From: Oscheius tipulae
Lineage: Eukaryota; Nematoda; Chromadorea; Rhabditida; Rhabditidae
Direction: 5' to 3'
Length of the DNA: 64,000 bases
NCBI GenBank assembly: GCA_037178975.1
Contig: JASJZH010000002.1
Coordinates: 4,402,001 to 4,466,000 of the forward strand
The notes under the pieces were generated by a model that did not search any database, was not told where the DNA came from, and saw nothing but the letters and a program-made list of their open reading frames with translations. Below are positions 1-12,387 of the stretch, piece by piece. Each line of letters begins with the position of its first letter. Within the stretch, counting starts at the first letter, position 1. The translations under genes and the position numbers were made by a program.

Positions 1-3000
1 TTGTAACTGCCCACCAGTATGCATAATTGCGTAGCACTCTTTCCTACCAAAATATTTGTGATCCTTGAGCTGTACAAAAAATTAAGGACCACCTTCGGGA
101 AATCAGAGCGTGGACTCTCGTAATGAGCCAGATGTCTACTCTATTCACACGTTCGAGAGTAGCATCCTGTTTGATCCTTGGGGTCTAGGCCTCTACACAC
201 CCACTGTTTTCCTTTACTTTTCTCTCTTTGCTCAACTACCAGGATATGTATTTTTCATTTCTTCGACTTTTGTTCGACGACATGGATTCTCACACTCGGG
301 TTTCACTATTGGGAGAAAGAGAGTGAGTTGATCAGGTTTCGTTGGGCACATTCGGTCCCCGGCCTCCTCAAAACAAATAATTAGGCGTCTTCTCAAAGAC
401 ACTTAACACTCCATAATTGGTGCTCGAAGCTGATCCCTCCTCCTCCCCCAGGTTCCATGTTTTCCTCCTGATGTTTGGCTAAATAAGTCCAGTTTCTTCG
501 ATCCCTGCTCCCTTCCTGTCTCCGTTGGGGTCATTAAAAGACTGACACCTGACTCGTCACCTCTCTCTCTTCTTGTCCAGAGTTCTTCGATCTTCCTTCT
601 TCTGTTTTTGCAAAGAGAAAGCCACAATGAAGGCACTTTATTCAATATCCTTCAGGAAGCATCTTCCAGATCCTGGTTTTTAGTCTGTTCGCTTGGAGAG
701 TTTACAACTCCTTGAATATTAGAGTCTGTTTTTCCGTCCAGTTAGAGCGAAATTTGTTTTGATAGGGCCTGAGGATAATTTGGCTGGTAAAAGTAAAGGA
801 GGAAGTGGAAAGACCCATTTACTCGAGATCCTCCGAGTGCAAAAGATCCTCTTCCTCTGACCTCGGCCATTATCATGCACAACCGCTCATTTTCTCTCGA
901 AGAGCAGTACACACACACATGAATCTGCAAGTGTTGCAAGCCTTCTCTCTTAGAATTATAGCTTTAGTTCTAAGAGCAGTGATCTTCCAGTTTGAACCTC
1001 GGTAGTTATGAATAGGTTTGGAGGCTAGCGGTGCTATAGAAAGCTGCAGTACAGTTCGAAAGACACCTTTGGATAAGATCGCTGTGGTTGAAACCCATTT
1101 GAGCCATCCGATAGGTTCAAAGTAAAGCCACAGTACTCCAACTGTCTCTTATGCCCGAACAATCCTGGTACTCGCCTATACTGTCTTGGTTTAAAGAAAT
1201 AAAAAACTGATGATATCTTGTCTTTCTACTCTGCTCCATTCCACTACCAAAACCCTTGTTTGTTGGATTAGGTGATGAGACCTAGACGACGTAATCCGGT
1301 TCCAAGAAATTCGCAAATTAGCTGCGTTATTCATGGCTGTCCTCTAGCCATTTTTGGCACATTTCTGGTTCTTTTCCCATTATTTAGAGTCTGTTCTTCG
1401 TTTTAGTCCAATCCCATAATTTTTATTTACCCGAGAACTCTGCTCCTCACGTCGAGGGCGGGTCCGAAGGTACACCAGACCACAAATCTCTCTACAACTT
1501 TTTGATTCCACACCATTCCAGTGAATATTTCAGATTGTTTTGGTGAACCTTTCTTGATACGACTCTTGACTCTTTCTAGCTGGGTCTAATCCTTCGTACT
1601 CTCGAACCCTTTGACCTTTTGTCTTTGAATTTTCATTCAACTTATCTCCTTTCTGGTTACTGGCTGTGGATTAGATCTCATATTTGAATTAAGACCTGAG
1701 ACTAATCTCATTCTCCCAGCTGATAAGAATAGATTTTTCACCATTCTAACGACTATTTTATAACAGAGGGAGAGTGCTTCCGATGATAAATTACCTCGCA
1801 CCTGCCTATCTCATGCATTCACTTTTTTTAGAGCACCAAGTTCTAGCCCAAAAGTTCAGACAAACACTGAGAAGGAGGGTGTTTCTGATCACAAATCTTG
1901 TGAATTATACTCGAAGTTGACATGACAAACTCGCATGACACTTATTTTGTTTCCAGTGGTCAGTTCCTGTAAATAGTCTCAACTGTCTCATCATAATGGA
2001 GATAATAGCCTTCCTTTCCTGTGTTTTTTCCTCCCAAAGAGCCGACCTGACTCACACTAGTCGAAGCGTGAAATTTGTCTGTTTTATTAAAAGACGACCC
2101 CTCCATTCGGCCGATTTCCAGCGGGTCCCAAGCACCGAAAACAGGATCACTGAACGGGCCGAAATTGAATTAAGCCAGTGGGCAATTCACGAAGAGCGGG
2201 GATTTGTATATCCTGTAGCCTGCAAAAGTGGGGCGGATTTCCGGAGTCTGAACTGAAAGGTTCGTAAATTATGAAATTGCTATTATTAGGCTGCTATTCC
2301 CACTCAATTTTGGGGCTCTATTGACACCCGCTTCTTAGATGATTCCAATAAGCTGGGAGTACAGATAAACTGCGGATTATTCTCTCCGAAAACAATTCCT
2401 CCACATCATATTGTTGTTTGTCCGGCTTTGGAAGGCAACCTTTAGGCTAAGAGTATTTTGGGGCGGTCTGGGAGGTCAACGAGCCAACTGCTTTTCGGTC
2501 TCTTTAATGGAAAGACCCCAGGCTCTTGTCGTTTAGTACACAGTTCCTGGTTATACCTCGACTCTCTTTTCTCTCTTCCAACCTCTCTACTTCTCAAAAA
2601 AATCTTCTAGACCACCACCTATGCCTCGATAATGAACGCGACACAGCTCAATCCCAACGTCAGCTCTCAGCTAGAGCAAGGTTTGTGATTTCTTCCTCGT
2701 CATCCGCGTACAAAATTCTGTTTATTGGCATTGAGGAAGATCATCCTGAATGCGCTAGTAATGAGGAAAGTGTACTGAATGGCTCATAAGAGTCGGAGGT
2801 TTTGCACTTCTGGGTCAGCCGCCACGGTTCAACGCCTCAGTGTCTAAGAGGAACGAGTGTTTTGACAATCAATTTCAATGTGATTTTTGACTGACTTATT
2901 CAATTGAGGGAACGGGCGGAATCGGGACTGATCTTAAACCAGACTACGGTCGGTCTGTTCCTGTACTCACGTGACTTTTTCACCCTACTGTTGAGAAATG

Positions 3001-4980
3001 ACATCGTCACTTGCCCCCACAAACTCATAAATCTAACTCCCTTTGCTTAGAAATTTCCTACTGTACTCACTTGACCGATACGGCTCAGTCACATCGCCTA
3101 CTAAACACAGAGAGCCTGACCAAGCTTTCCTACTTTTGCAGTGACCATTACTCTTCCAGCCCGGCTCATCTAATTTCCGCTAGTCGAGAGTAATCGGTCG
3201 GGATCAGGGTCCAAGGTTGAGGAATTCAACGAAACAATCTAAATATTTGATATAGGCTACACGCATATAGGTACTGATTATGTCTTCCCTTTCCATCGTG
3301 GGGACAGATGTTCATTATGGAAGACGAGAGTCGATTGCCTCGAGAGTATAAAAGACGAGGAACTGGTCTCCTCTTCAATTTAGAGGCTCTCTTCTCCACG
3401 CTATTTCCTCTTCTTCTTAAGGTTCTGAGGATTCTAAATTTTGCAAATTTGGTTGAAGTTCCTCATCCATTTGTGATTTTCTTATGCTTTTGGGAACTTT
3501 TCGAGGCATTTGAATTGACTAACCGATATCATAACCACAAACAGAACGCTTAAATTAGATTGTGACCACAGATCCAGTAATGGTCGTTGAGCAATTACCA
3601 CATTGTTACGAAGAGAGATTGATCTAATCCGGTAATTGGTCGCTTTGAGTCCAGAAATACTGTGAGGAGGTGGCTGAACCTCCAGTTCAGACGTGCCACG
3701 TCCGATAGTGAGTAGCACAATGGTTCTTTGACCCCAGTCCAATTTATACACCAGTTGATTCCAAAAAGGCTCGTTCCTTCTGACACTCTAATCTAATAAG
3801 ACTCATCGTGGTGTCCCTGCCAGACGATCACGAATCGAGGAAGTTTCTCCTCAATAGAGAGGGTCCGCAAAAGTTTTGTCGAGGCTGAGAGGATGGTCTC
3901 GAGGGAAAGAGAGGCTTGGTTCTCACCTCTAATCGAGGCACTACGAGTCTCTCTCTCTCTCTCTGTCCTCAAAATGTGGAAATCCCTCAGGACAGGTCAC
4001 CTGACACAGATTGAGTACTGGTCGCGTAAGTCTCCTTCTCTCTTCTTCCCATTTGTCGCAGAGAACAACTTGTTCCTATTGGATCAGATTTCCTCCGTTC
4101 AAAAATCTCCTCCTCGTCAGCTCTTCTGACATCTTCTTCCTCTTTTTGTCCATAGTTGGGCTTCCGATGTTTTTTGAGCCCAAACGTGCTTGTCAGCAGA
4201 AGTTCTCATTTATTCAAAACTATGAGCTGAACAGCAAAAAGTAGGTGAGATCTCGATATCGTAGTCTGTACTTGCGTGCAATCTTCGCTGACGAGAGTTC
4301 CCAGTCATTCTTTTAATTCAGTAGTAGTGGCCAATTGATCTAAACGAATGTCAGACTCCATGACTGTATTTCTTCCCACCGATACGGATCCCTCATCTTC
4401 ACGCTTCTGTTGCTGCAAAAAGCTTGGAAGTGATGTTTTTGCTCTCGACTCGACAAAGTAGATAATTCTGGCAATAACTGACGTAGCTGCACAATCACAA
4501 ACAAAAGTAGAGAAGACAAAGAGGAAGCTCAAGACAGAGCCTCTTCTTTAGTCTTCGAGGCCACACTTCCTAACCTGAGACCACCTTTGGAATGCATAAT
4601 GAACTTGCTCTCACGCTCATCCTCTGACCTTTAAACGATTCGTGCGGGTTTCCTCCCGGTGATGGGCCCAATTTAAGAGTCCAGACGATTCGAAGAGTTA
4701 GAGGATGGGCGTTCTCTTTCCGCGAAAGGTTCCGCCTCAATCTGGACGGATCAACTCGGTCTTCCGTACTTTTGCAGCGACTAGTTCTTGTACCCACTTT
4801 TGCTTTTTGCTCATACTTTGGCATAATTGAATTATACCATCTGCACATTCGTCTAATGTCCTCGTCAGAGTTTAAATCTTACCACCTGGACTTGTTCCAA
4901 ACCAGTTAAAAGCAAACGTGTTTATCCCAAAAATCGGGACATCTGTCAATTTACGAATAATTCATTTTCCAGCTGGAGCC
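1..4980. other. gene-poor flank, no supported gene
   Basis: Only short open frames without recognisable domains or consistent splice phases are seen on either strand. There is a TC-rich stretch near 3948-3965 and a short AC run near 909-919. I could not assign any exon. Distal regulatory sequence or untranslated exons of the GPCR gene at 4981 cannot be excluded. Confidence 0.5.
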
Positions 4981-6484
4981 ATGTGCCACGAGCAGGGTGG
5001 CCTTCTCGACCTTGGAGACCCTTTCGTACTCTCCTTTATCAACGGGTTAGAGCAATTCAACAGGTAAATTCTTTTCCGAGATCTTCTAAAGAGAGAGTTT
5101 AGAGTTTACACAGTCTTTCACCGTTACGCCTGTCTGTTCATCTGCTTCGTCGGAGTCCTCTCTAACCTCGTTCACATTTTGGTTTTGTCCAGGCCTAGAC
5201 TTCGAAGATGTGCTGTCAATTGCGTACTCATTGCCGTCGCCTTCTGCGATGTCTTCACCATGGGATCGTACATTCTCTATCTCATGCGATTCCGAATCTA
5301 CCAGGTGAGTCAAATCTCGAATTAGAAGCCATGCTCTTGTCCTGTGAGATATCTTTTGACCTGTCTGCGAATTTAGAAAACATACACGCAAACTTAAAAA
5401 TAAAACTGATTCAGGGAGAAAACGGCTACTCGTACTCGTGGGCTCTGTTCCTCAAGTTTCATGTGGTTCTGTCCATTGCTCTTCACGCCATCACTCTCTA
5501 TATGGGGGCTGCTTTGGCCTTCATTCGATGGCAAGCCTTGGGAAACATCCACAGTCGATGGTTACAGCCTAAAAGTGCTTGGTTCGTGCCCTCTTTCTAC
5601 ACTTCTAACTCTGCTTTAGGACGTTGTTTGGAGTGACTACCGTAATGATAACTGTGCTCTGCTTTCCGACTGTGATTCTCCACGAAATCATTCCCCTAGT
5701 TCCAACACGTAACTTTGGCCCGTTAATCCCACTAAATTGTCATTTTAGCAGAAGATGAGATAATTTACTACACGCTGAACTTCGCCAATTATAGCTGCGC
5801 CTTCTTCAAATTTAACCTCTGGATGTTGGCCGTGCCGCTCAAGGTCAGTCTCTCAGACCGAGATTATGCAAAAGTTGCCCAATTCCGGAGAAGAGACCTT
5901 TCAATTCCCAGAACATTTTCGGGCTAATTACTATGCACGCGGTTTCAGGCAATCCCATGTGCTCTGCTCCTTTGGTTTACAGTGGCTCTCGTGCTGAAAC
6001 TGAGGGCAACAGATGAGAAGAGGAACTATCTCTACTCGAAGAGCTTCCGGAAACACGTGAAAAAGACGACAGTTCCTGACAGAACAACCTACATGCTAAT
6101 CATAATGTTGGTTGTCTTCCTCGTAACTGAACTTCCGCAAGGAATCTTGGCTCTTCTCAACGGTATGCCCTTTTGATAAAGACATATTAACAATGTGTTA
6201 CAGGAGTCTATACGTCGGATATCAACAATTACATCTACCAAAACGTAGGAGAGCTCTTCGACCTGTTATCTCTTCTGAACTGCAGGTAGTTAAACAGCTA
6301 AAACAGTGTAATCGAAAAAAAAAAATTTAGTGTGGACTTTGTACTGTACTGCTTCATGAGCTCGCGCTACCGTCAAACCTTCGGCCACATGTTGATCAGA
6401 GTAGAAAGCTGGCTGCGAAGTCATCAGCATCGACGTCGATTGGCGACCGAGCTGAAGAAACTTCCTATGCCGGCTTCTGTCTAA
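4981..6484 (+). CDS. FMRFamide/myosuppressin-type peptide GPCR (DMSR-like)
   Basis: A seven-transmembrane neuropeptide receptor expected at the neuronal plasma membrane. About eight exons join in phase. The first starts at ATG 4981, eight nt after an acceptor-like ATTTTCCAG. TM1 carries the family signature [18 protein letters not shown]2 reads [14 protein letters not shown], and the TM3 exon (about 5414-5580) reads [20 protein letters not shown]. The third intracellular loop runs into [20 protein letters not shown] (TM6), the pattern typical of nematode and insect DMSR/FMRFamide receptors. TM7 is split by a short intron, and a basic C-tail ends in KLPMPASV before TAA at 6482-6484. Total length is about 330 residues, within the family range. 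The next gene is convergent, 130 bp away. The ligand cannot be read from sequence. Family call is firm; exact exon edges are by eye. Confidence 0.88.
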
Positions 6485-6573
6485 CGGGATCTCAACTCTT
6501 GCCAGTATCTTCCCACGGGTATCACCAAGTGTCTTTCGGTGCTAATAGTTTTAATGCTTGTTTTGAACAAGGA

Positions 6574-6579
6574 AATAAA
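6574..6579 (+). promoter_or_regulatory. poly(A) signal of the GPCR gene
   Basis: AATAAA lies 90 nt after the receptor stop codon and just before the convergent lustrin-repeat gene, so the two 3' ends nearly abut. Confidence 0.6.
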
Positions 6580-6614
6580 TAATAATGTCACACGGTTTGA
6601 GGAGATTCATCAGA

Positions 6615-9273
6615 TTAACCTTCGATCACGACCCATTCGTCCTTTTCGGGCTTTTCGTCTCTGTAGACCACGTTGCAGCAGACTCGGATATCTTCAATTG
6701 ATGAAGAGACACAGGCTTGACCCATAGGACAACTGTCGCTCGAGAAACACCGGATTGGATAGGAGTCACCGAGAGAAACACTTGTCCCGACTGGACATCG
6801 AGCTATGGGGGAACAGCAAACGTGTCGAAGACCGTCTCTTGCTTGTACACATTCCTAAAACCCCTTGGTTCAGTGTTAAAAATTCGGAAACCTGTCCGTT
6901 AGGACACATGTACGCCCTCTCGTCACAATACATTGGCTCTTCCGTTCTTGCTACCAAAAAGGCTGCTCGGTTCTCTGGACATATCGAGAGAGCAGAGTCA
7001 GGAGTTTCACAGCAAACTCCACGATTGTTACTGGTGTCAAAGGAACACTCATACCCTGAAAAATGTTCTTGTCCACAGAAAAGGTTGGACTAACCGGATG
7101 AACAAGTACTTCCTGCCAAGCATTCTACCGGTCTCAAACTCTGAAGCAGAGTTCGTCTTGCCTTACAACGAGTATCTCGTGGGACCTCGTTCGCACAACA
7201 AAGAGACATTGATGCTCCTTGTACACAAGTTGAATCGACTCCACAGTCAATATTACTTGTACAAGAGCGTTGAGAGGATGAAGGACTCACACCACTTGGA
7301 CATTTTGGAAGACTGGAGGAAGGAGCCTGTCTGGCTCTGGCTATAGGGAAGCTACTGAACATGAATCCTGAAGATATGAGAAAAGAAAATAACCTCATGC
7401 AGCAGACGTTTACTCCCTTGTTGCTCAATTGACAGTTGTATCCAGTGGGACAGCCAGAAGTTGATCCCAAAACTGGACAGTACTGAGTATTTCCACCAAC
7501 CATGGCCGGAGTGGATAGATCCGGACAAAGGATAGTATCAGAGAACTGGGTCGAGCAGCAAATGGACAGAGAGGACTAAATAACTTTGTGTTAAGAACTA
7601 CTTCAAACAGTCACAATAGTGCTCTGCTGACAGCTGAATCCTCTTGGACACTGATTGGCAGCATTTCGATTGCAGAGCCTCGGTCGACCATTGAACTCAG
7701 GAGTTGTTCCGACTGGACATCTCGGACTATCGGCCAACTGACAGCAGATGTAAACGGAAACTTGTGCTGTTGGAGTGCAAGAATAGCCAATGGGACAGGT
7801 CTGATCAGTCGGGGAAGAACAGTACTGGACTGTCTGACTGATCGAGTTTCTGTAGGGATTCCAACCATTTGGACACTGATTGAAACTGGTCGGAGGAAAT
7901 ACTGTAGTAGTTGCTGAGCTCAAATCTTTACAAGCAAACGATGGTTGCAGTACCTTGACTACTGAAGCAGCAGACCGAAATTCCGGCTTGTGTGGACTGG
8001 GAGCAGTCATAGCCGAAAGGACAACCAGACAGAGGCTGGAGAGGGTTGCAGGTATAGGTTTGACCAGAAGTTTGCGTGAATGTCTGTCTTCCATCAGCAC
8101 AAACAGCTGGAGTTGTGGAAGCTCCACAACAAAAGTACTGACTCAGACCGTTGTTGAAAGTACAACTGTATCCGGGAGATGGACATGGCTGACCGGGACC
8201 TGAGCACATTTGTGGCTGGTTGTTAATGATCAAAGCATTCTGGCCAATCGGACAGATTCTAAAGTATGTTTCGTGTCGAAGCTATAAAACTCTAACTTAC
8301 ATTTGTGCATTAGAAGAAGTGCAGCAGAGACTCAAACCGGTAGTCGAGTCTAAAAGACAGACTGCTCCAGCTGGACAGCCAGCTGGAACCTGCGGACTGC
8401 AAAAGATCTAACCCAATTGAAACTGATCTATAACTTGACATACCACAACCCCAGAAGGGTTCCTGCTTGGCTGGAAGTTGGCAGGACAAGTTGGATTCGA
8501 GTTGCTTGTACAACAGACAAAAGCGTTGGAAGGACTGGCGGCCGCCTGACAAGAATAGCCAGCTGGACAGGCTGCTGGCTGAGTAGTAAGACAGAATCGT
8601 GGACTACCATTGGTGTCCTGAAATCGAAGTCTATTCAAAACAAATGCAGGTTACCCTATAAAGAGGCACATTGTTGGGACAAACAAAATTGGTGCTAGTA
8701 CTACAACACATTCGAACGTTCGGAACGTTGGCAGCAGTTACACATGTGTATCTAAAAGTTTGTAGAAAAAGAATTGATCTTCCTTACCCTAACGTGCACG
8801 AGTTTATTGCAAAGGTGCAGTCCACATATTGATCGTTGATAGAAGGCTGTGGAATGCCGCCGTTCGGACAGGTTGGAGTCCCGGTCCCGGCGTTACTTTG
8901 ACAACAGATGAAGTTTTGGTTATTCTCTCTGGATGCTATACAGATACCACTGAAAGTTGATAACATAGTGTCAGTTTAATTAATCCAGTTATTAGAAGCA
9001 ATATGTAATCAAAGAAACTTACTTGTTGCCACAGGCACCTCCCGCTTGTCCGGGCGTAAAACAGTTCACATTGGCATTGTTTACAATAAGTGGAAATTGA
9101 GTGGGGAGTGGACAGCTAGCGGTAGTCTGTGCTTGCGCACTTGGCATACTACAGCACAGCCAGCCATCTCGGATTGCCGGCTGACACGAAAAACTGAAGG
9201 TTTTGTGGTTTATTCAACTGCTCGGTATTTATTTTTAGGACCTGAAAACGAAGGCGGCGATGAGATGAAGCAT
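6615..9273 (-). CDS. secreted lustrin-type Cys-rich repeat protein
   Basis: Predicted secreted protein built of about a dozen repeats of the form CPxG...C...CPxGYxC...CC, the lustrin cysteine-rich pattern (related to EB-module arrays). The start at 9273 gives a signal peptide (MLHLIAAFVFSFSC) that joins through a short intron, in phase, to the first repeat (CQPAIRDGWLCC). Further exons carry, for example, ICCQSNAG, YFCCGAS, VCCFSSQ, ICCQLAD, VNVCC and LCCANE. The last exon has CPVGTSVSLGDSYPIRC, then CPMGQACVSSS and VCCNVV, followed by an acidic tail and stop at 6615. Introns are short. Function is unknown; such proteins are often extracellular matrix or protease-inhibitor-like. It sits in tandem with two more genes of the same kind upstream. 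The N-terminal exon is inferred; the repeats themselves are unmistakable. Confidence 0.8.
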
Positions 9274-9868
9274 GTCGCGGTCATTGCATGTCCGGCTGCT
9301 GCTCTGGTCAATAAACTTCTTTTTTCCGTGAAAAGACTACGAGTCGAGGCTCTTTAAAGACTATTAGAAGCTCTAGACCGATCCGATTAGAAAATACGAA
9401 GAGAGAGAATAAGGTGAAAGTTTGAAAGATTCGAAAAAAAGGAGGAAGAGCCTCAACTCGGGGGCAGGCAGACATGTTTCGTGTGGTCAAGCAAGCTCGG
9501 CGCTTCTGTTTGATCAGCTATCGAGCAGCCCCGGACACACGACAGACAGAGGAACTGGCTCTCCACGCAAAACTTTTCTCCCCAAACTGACCCTTTCGAA
9601 CATTGACGCCGAGAGGCGTCTGTTTTTTCACAACGACGAGGAAGTTTTCCGAAACGGAGCTCTGGTTTGGAGCCAGCTCGACGACATCTATCCAAAGGGG
9701 ATGATCTCACTAAAGATTTTATTTGATTCGAAGTTCTTATGGAATGGTGCACTTTGTGTGAGTTGTGACTATCCAGAAGCTAATGGTTACATCAATCCAC
9801 CAAAATCCCCCGACAAAATACTTTATTAGAGTTTCTTCATAGATACAGATAATGGTGTGTTACTTCTG
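9274..9868. other. intergenic gap with an unassigned plus-strand frame
   Basis: An open plus-strand frame covers 9422-9829 (135 codons) with no recognised domain, and other frames are also open here. A minus-strand poly(A) signal at 9822-9827 belongs to the next lustrin gene. The frame is probably non-coding, but a small gene cannot be excluded. Confidence 0.35.
9822..9827 (-). promoter_or_regulatory. poly(A) signal of the second lustrin gene
   Basis: TTTATT on the plus strand reads AATAAA on the minus strand, about 42 nt downstream of the stop at 9869. Confidence 0.55.
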
Positions 9869-10801
9869 TTAACAGTAGGGAAAGCCGTTCTGACAAGGAG
9901 CGGGAGGCAAGAAATTACCAGGAACACAGCAGACGAACTGCTGTTGCACAGTGGCCGATCTGATACAGGATGAGAATCCAGGACAGGTAGAGTATTGTGC
10001 TTGTGGCTGACAGAACTGAAAAACAGTCGATTTGCTTTTAAGAATGACTACTAACAGTGACTTCATTGTTCTGAAGAGCCCATCCAGGAGGGCAGGGATT
10101 GAGGACGACCTGGATTGCAGGAGGTGGAGCCACCATCGTGGAACGACAGCAGATCGAAACACCTTTGAAGTTACTGAAAAACTTTTGGTTGACAGGATGA
10201 CGGTGAGGGTGGTACCTGGGCATGCAGAGACCCTCGGGGCAAGAGTTGGGATCTCCAAACTGGCAAGTGATAGGAGATTGAGCGGAAGGAACCGGTAGGG
10301 CGAATCCGGGACAGACGTAGTCTTCCTGAAAAGCGTTTACAGTAACAAAGGAATGAACTAACCTGAGTGCAGCAGAGTTTTTGGCTCCGGATCGACGAGT
10401 CCATACAGTTCGAAGTCACAGGACAAGTATTTCCTTGTCTAGAGGAACAAGCTGTCAGTCGACCTAAAGTTCCAAATGCAATCTCATCGCTAGATCGACT
10501 ACCAAAAGCATCTTTGAATCCAATATTTCCAGACGGACATGTTCCAGGTTCACCACAGCAGAGACGATTGTCTCCACAGAGGAATCCACTGGGGCAGTCA
10601 GAATCAGTGTTGCAGTTTTTGGGGGTTGCGTCGTCCAGATTCAAGAAGGGAACCTGTCCAGCGGGACAGAGATCTGAACAGTTTTGTAAACACAAATCTT
10701 ATACGGATACATTTGACTATTTGCGTAGTTTTCTCACTTTTCTGGCCAGAATAAGCAAAAGTTAGCGTAGTGACCAAATAGAGGGAGCAGTAAAGACGCA
10801 T
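9869..10801 (-). CDS. secreted lustrin-type Cys-rich repeat protein
   Basis: Starts at ATG 10801 with a good signal peptide (MRLYCSLYLVTTLTFAYSG). That exon has a GTGAG donor and splices in phase to a repeat region beginning NLCPAGQVPFLNLDD. Repeats include CNTDSDCPSGFLCGDNRLCC, CPSGNIGFKDAFG, CPVTSNCMDS...KLCC and, near the C-terminus, CCVPGNFLPPAPC, ending CQNGFPYC and TAA at 9869. About 250 residues are estimated. The start codon lies only 17 bp after the stop of the upstream lustrin gene. The repeat exon after the signal peptide is phase-compatible with that gene as well, so this could instead be the 3' part of one longer transcript, or an alternative-promoter isoform. Function is unknown beyond secretion and disulphide-rich repeats. 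Confidence 0.72.
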
Positions 10802-10818
10802 GTCCTTAGAACAATGTG

Positions 10819-11796
10819 TTAGGTGATTGTTTGCTCTTTCTCCGGAGGCACCTCAGAGAGTAAGCTGGTCCCGGCTGAGTTGCGCTTCGTGACCCCCTCT
10901 CCCCTACCTGCTGTATCGGTTCTGCAGCATTGATAGCTGGCTGTCCAGAAATTGAAGCGACATCCGGCCCCATTTGGACAAGGAGTTCCGCCTGGTGTGC
11001 AGGCATAAGGGTTCCCGGCTCCATTCTTTACAGGGGTCTGATGACGGGGACATCCTGAAGACCTGTTAGAAATCTCCAAAAAGCACTAACCATTATCTGA
11101 CTGACAGCACTGATAGCGATCGATCAAATGACTCCACTGACAGAGAGCTCCATTGGGACAGGCTGTTCTTCCCGGAGTACAGAGGATCGGGGTCTCGCTG
11201 AGTCCGAAGAAGACGGCCTTCGACCCAGCTGGACATCCTTGGCCAGGATCCGAACCACAACATCTCTTCTCGTTGGTCATTGAATCGGTGTAGCAGAGAG
11301 CTCCACCGGGACACGAGTTGGGCACATTCGGGTTGCAGGTCAGTTCGACTCCCGAGGAGTTGCGGAGCGATCTCGTTCCGATGGGACAACCGACAGGAGG
11401 CGCTTCTTGGTGAAGAGCAATCATACAACAGAACCCAGACTCGTGATGACATTGACTGGGTGGAAGACATTCGGAGTCAGAAGTACACTTTACCAGCATG
11501 TTTCCCTTTTCTAAAAGATTTGGAATACAAACAAAGGATCAAATACCTTTAAGAAGTCGACCCTCCGTTCCACAAAGTCTCTCGTGGTCCTCTTCCATTT
11601 CGAACATCACTTGGCTATGATTGACCATTCCTTCCGAAACCATCGGTGTGTTGACGATCCCTTCGGAAATCATTGGAGCAGTGACTGAAACTGTCTTTTG
11701 AATGGAACCAAAAAAAAGCTTACAGATTTCATATTCCTCCTCAGCCGAATAAATAGGCGAAATAAATAGAAATATAAATATGAGCTGGGAGATCAT
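10819..11796 (-). CDS. secreted lustrin-type Cys-rich repeat protein
   Basis: The start gives a signal peptide ([20 protein letters not shown]) followed by an acidic spacer containing the repeated phrase M(V/I)SEG(I/M)VN. An intron follows, then lustrin repeats: [49 protein letters not shown]...[25 protein letters not shown]...[15 protein letters not shown] and [11 protein letters not shown]...YQCC. The tail to the stop at 10819 ([11 protein letters not shown] onward) lacks cysteines and starts at a possible donor (CAGGTAGGG). The terminal 90 nt may therefore be intron, with this gene fused to the one downstream. A TATA-like box sits about 30 bp upstream of the ATG. Confidence 0.75.
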
Positions 11797-11825
11797 AGCT
11801 GTTGGCAGGGTGCTCTGCCAGCGGC

Positions 11826-11834
11826 ATTTTTATA
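11826..11834 (-). promoter_or_regulatory. TATA-like box for the 11796 start
   Basis: Minus-strand TATAAAAAT lies about 30 bp upstream of the signal-peptide ATG, which would leave a very short 5' leader. Inferred from sequence only. Confidence 0.45.
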
Positions 11835-12387
11835 CGTGTTGCGCGAGGACCGGACCCGGAGTGAGTCAGCGAGAATGTCCGGGAATCACAGGGAGCGGCA
11901 AATAGTTAGCGTCAGAGGTTGTGTCTGACACATGAGAATAAACATCTGGATTCCCACGCCAATTTGTCTTGCTCTGAGTGAGAGGCCAGGTGTCGAGCAT
12001 TTCTCATCCCGGCGGCCCATTCGCCTCTACCGCAACAACTTTCCTCCTTTCTTCGTCTTTTTACACTGACTGGTCAAAAAGAGGGCGACCCGTCGCAACT
12101 CCCCAAAGAGTCCATGTTTTCATGTGTTGCGATGATGGATGGAAATGGAAAGAGACTCTCGCATAACCGTTCTATTTTTCACACGGACCTCCGTCTCATA
12201 TTGCTTGTCACAAATTCTGTTAGGATGGAGAGAGGCAAAGAGGCGGAGCGCGTTTCAGTCTACCTCAATTCTTTCTTTAGCCATCCCTTTTTATTTCCAA
12301 CCTAAGTCATTGCCTTTCTTCAAAAATGTTTTGCTTCATTCGTCAAATGACGAAGTCATTCCAGATTTTCTCTTCCCTTATGTCCCG
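11835..12387. other. divergent intergenic region
   Basis: About 550 bp between the minus-strand lustrin gene and the plus-strand CPG4-like gene. Presumed to hold both promoters. I see no RNA gene or repeat. Confidence 0.4.

Noticed and set aside
9422-9829. 135-codon plus-strand frame
   Set aside because: No domain, competing open frames, and it runs over the poly(A) signal of the opposite-strand lustrin gene.
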